From positions 1-14,742 of the forward strand of contig DIDE01000019.1 of assembly GCA_002417975.1 (NCBI GenBank): a stretch of 14,742 bases of DNA. Direction: 5' to 3'. Shown piece after piece: positions 14,095-14,742 of the stretch. The notes under the pieces are model-generated. The model had not been told where the DNA came from. It ran no database searches and saw only the letters and a program-made list of their open reading frames with translations. The first letter of the stretch is position 1. Each line of letters starts with the position of its first letter. A program made the position numbers and the translations under genes. The DNA is from Eggerthellaceae bacterium UBA5808 (GTDB taxonomy: Bacteria > Actinomycetota > Coriobacteriia > Coriobacteriales > Eggerthellaceae).

Positions 14095-14742
14095 ATGAGG
14101 TATTGTTCGTTTGATTTTTCCCGCTGTTTTTTTCGTTATTGGTGGATTGTGTTTGCCATAGTGCTGGCATCGGTTATATGTCCGCAGATAGCAGAGGCTT
14201 GTACGGGCGTGTATGTTGGAAGCGATGCGAGTGATGATGGATCGACGCTCATTGCTCGTTCTGAAGATATCAGTGCTCATCACAACAAGATGTTCCAAGT
14301 TATACCTGCATCTGATTGCGATTTTTCTGGGTATGTCGTTGATCCTCTGGGGCACATCATGCAATCTTCTGCCCAAACGCTTCGCTATACGATGATTCAT
14401 GATGATCCAGCCGAAGAGGGTGGATCGGGTCCGTTCGATTTTCCAAAGGTTGGAATGAATGAGGCGAATCTTTTTGTTTCGGCAACGATATCAACAACTC
14501 CATCTGAAGCGATCAATCGTGTTGATCCTTTGGTTAAAGGTGGTCTTGCAGAGCAAACGATGGAGGCGGTTATTCTTAAACAGGCTCGGAGTGCACGCGA
14601 GGGGATTGCGCTTATTGGGTCGAGTGTTGAGGGAAAGAGAGCAGCAGAAGGGAACATACTGTTTCTTTCTGATCCAGAGGAACATTGGATGATGGAGATC
14701 GTAGCGGGGCATCAATGGGCTGCCGATAAGCTTCCTGATAAT
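14095..14742 (+). CDS. Secreted C69-family dipeptidase (3' truncated by window end)
   Basis: The frame is open to the last base, giving 216 residues of a protein that is usually more than twice that length. Residues 1-35 form a signal peptide: a basic, aromatic start, a hydrophobic core WWIVFAIVLASVI, then CPQIAEA. The next residue, Cys36 in ACTGVYVGSDASDDGSTLIARSED, is the expected N-terminal nucleophile of family C69 (Ntn-hydrolase fold) exposed by cleavage. Later features fit the family: QTLRYTMIHD, FPKVGMNEANLFVSATIS, and NILFLSDPEEHWMMEI. It would cut dipeptides outside the membrane, consistent with an organism living on peptides. AAAGGGGG 5 nt before the ATG supports the start. Identity is good from the Cys-Thr-Gly start and later motifs; substrate range is unknown. 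Confidence 0.9.
   Translation, partial: MRYCSFDFSRCFFRYWWIVFAIVLASVICPQIAEACTGVYVGSDASDDGSTLIARSEDISAHHNKMFQVIPASDCDFSGYVVDPLGHIMQSSAQTLRYTMIHDDPAEEGGSGPFDFPKVGMNEANLFVSATISTTPSEAINRVDPLVKGGLAEQTMEAVILKQARSAREGIALIGSSVEGKRAAEGNILFLSDPEEHWMMEIVAGHQWAADKLPDN

Noticed and set aside
1..14742. CRISPR arrays, insertion sequences, phage genes or toxin-antitoxin pairs
   Set aside because: No regularly spaced repeats, transposase or integrase motifs, or small paired genes with recognisable content were seen on either strand.

Overview
The window looks like chromosome from an anaerobic, roughly balanced-GC actinobacterium, most likely of the class Coriobacteriia (Eggerthellaceae or Cryptobacterium type). 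This is inferred from the gene set rather than a marker gene: a TatD-linked radical SAM protein, a CoA- and ferredoxin-dependent aryl-pyruvate oxidoreductase, an Nramp-related transporter of the type characterised from Eggerthella lenta, and a secreted C69 dipeptidase. No rRNA, phage gene, insertion sequence or CRISPR array was seen. It reads as ordinary core and metabolic chromosome with some interesting non-coding regions.

Left part (1-3589, + strand). The 3' end of a radical SAM gene is followed by a DUF4013-type membrane protein with a long Gln-rich tail and a strong intrinsic terminator. Next is a SulP-family anion permease with a STAS domain.

Middle part (3600-9914, + strand). A probable promoter precedes purE, which overlaps iorA by 8 bp. 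iorB and a phenylacetate-CoA ligase gene (paaK type) follow closely. The last three form a recognisable route: aryl-pyruvate (from Trp, Phe or Tyr) + CoA + oxidised ferredoxin gives arylacetyl-CoA, which PaaK interconverts with arylacetate with ATP made or spent. The direction, amino acid fermentation or reductive biosynthesis from arylacetates, cannot be read from the sequence. A large hairpin separates this operon from an NhaC-family antiporter gene, whose terminator overlaps the end of the convergent folate gene.

Right part (9894-13318, - strand). Read in transcription order, there is a soluble-domain MgtE-like protein (two PRC-barrel-like segments, MgtE_N, CBS pair, one C-terminal membrane helix, no MgtE pore), then an Nramp-related transporter whose metal site lacks the usual DPGN and MPH motifs, then 5-formyltetrahydrofolate cyclo-ligase. 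The first two genes are 10 bp apart. I read them as a Mg2+ uptake module: an MgtE-type cytosolic Mg2+ sensor working with an NRMT-type permease. Its leader has a sequence complementary to the ribosome binding site and a second inverted repeat crossing it. A strongly structured stretch that I cannot assign to a known RNA family lies further upstream. This is the best candidate in the window for an undescribed regulatory system.

Right end (13656-14742). A tRNA-Arg(ACG) gene on the - strand has a very good sigma70-type promoter. It is followed by about 300 bp without a convincing gene and then the 5' part of an exported C69-family dipeptidase on the + strand that runs off the window.
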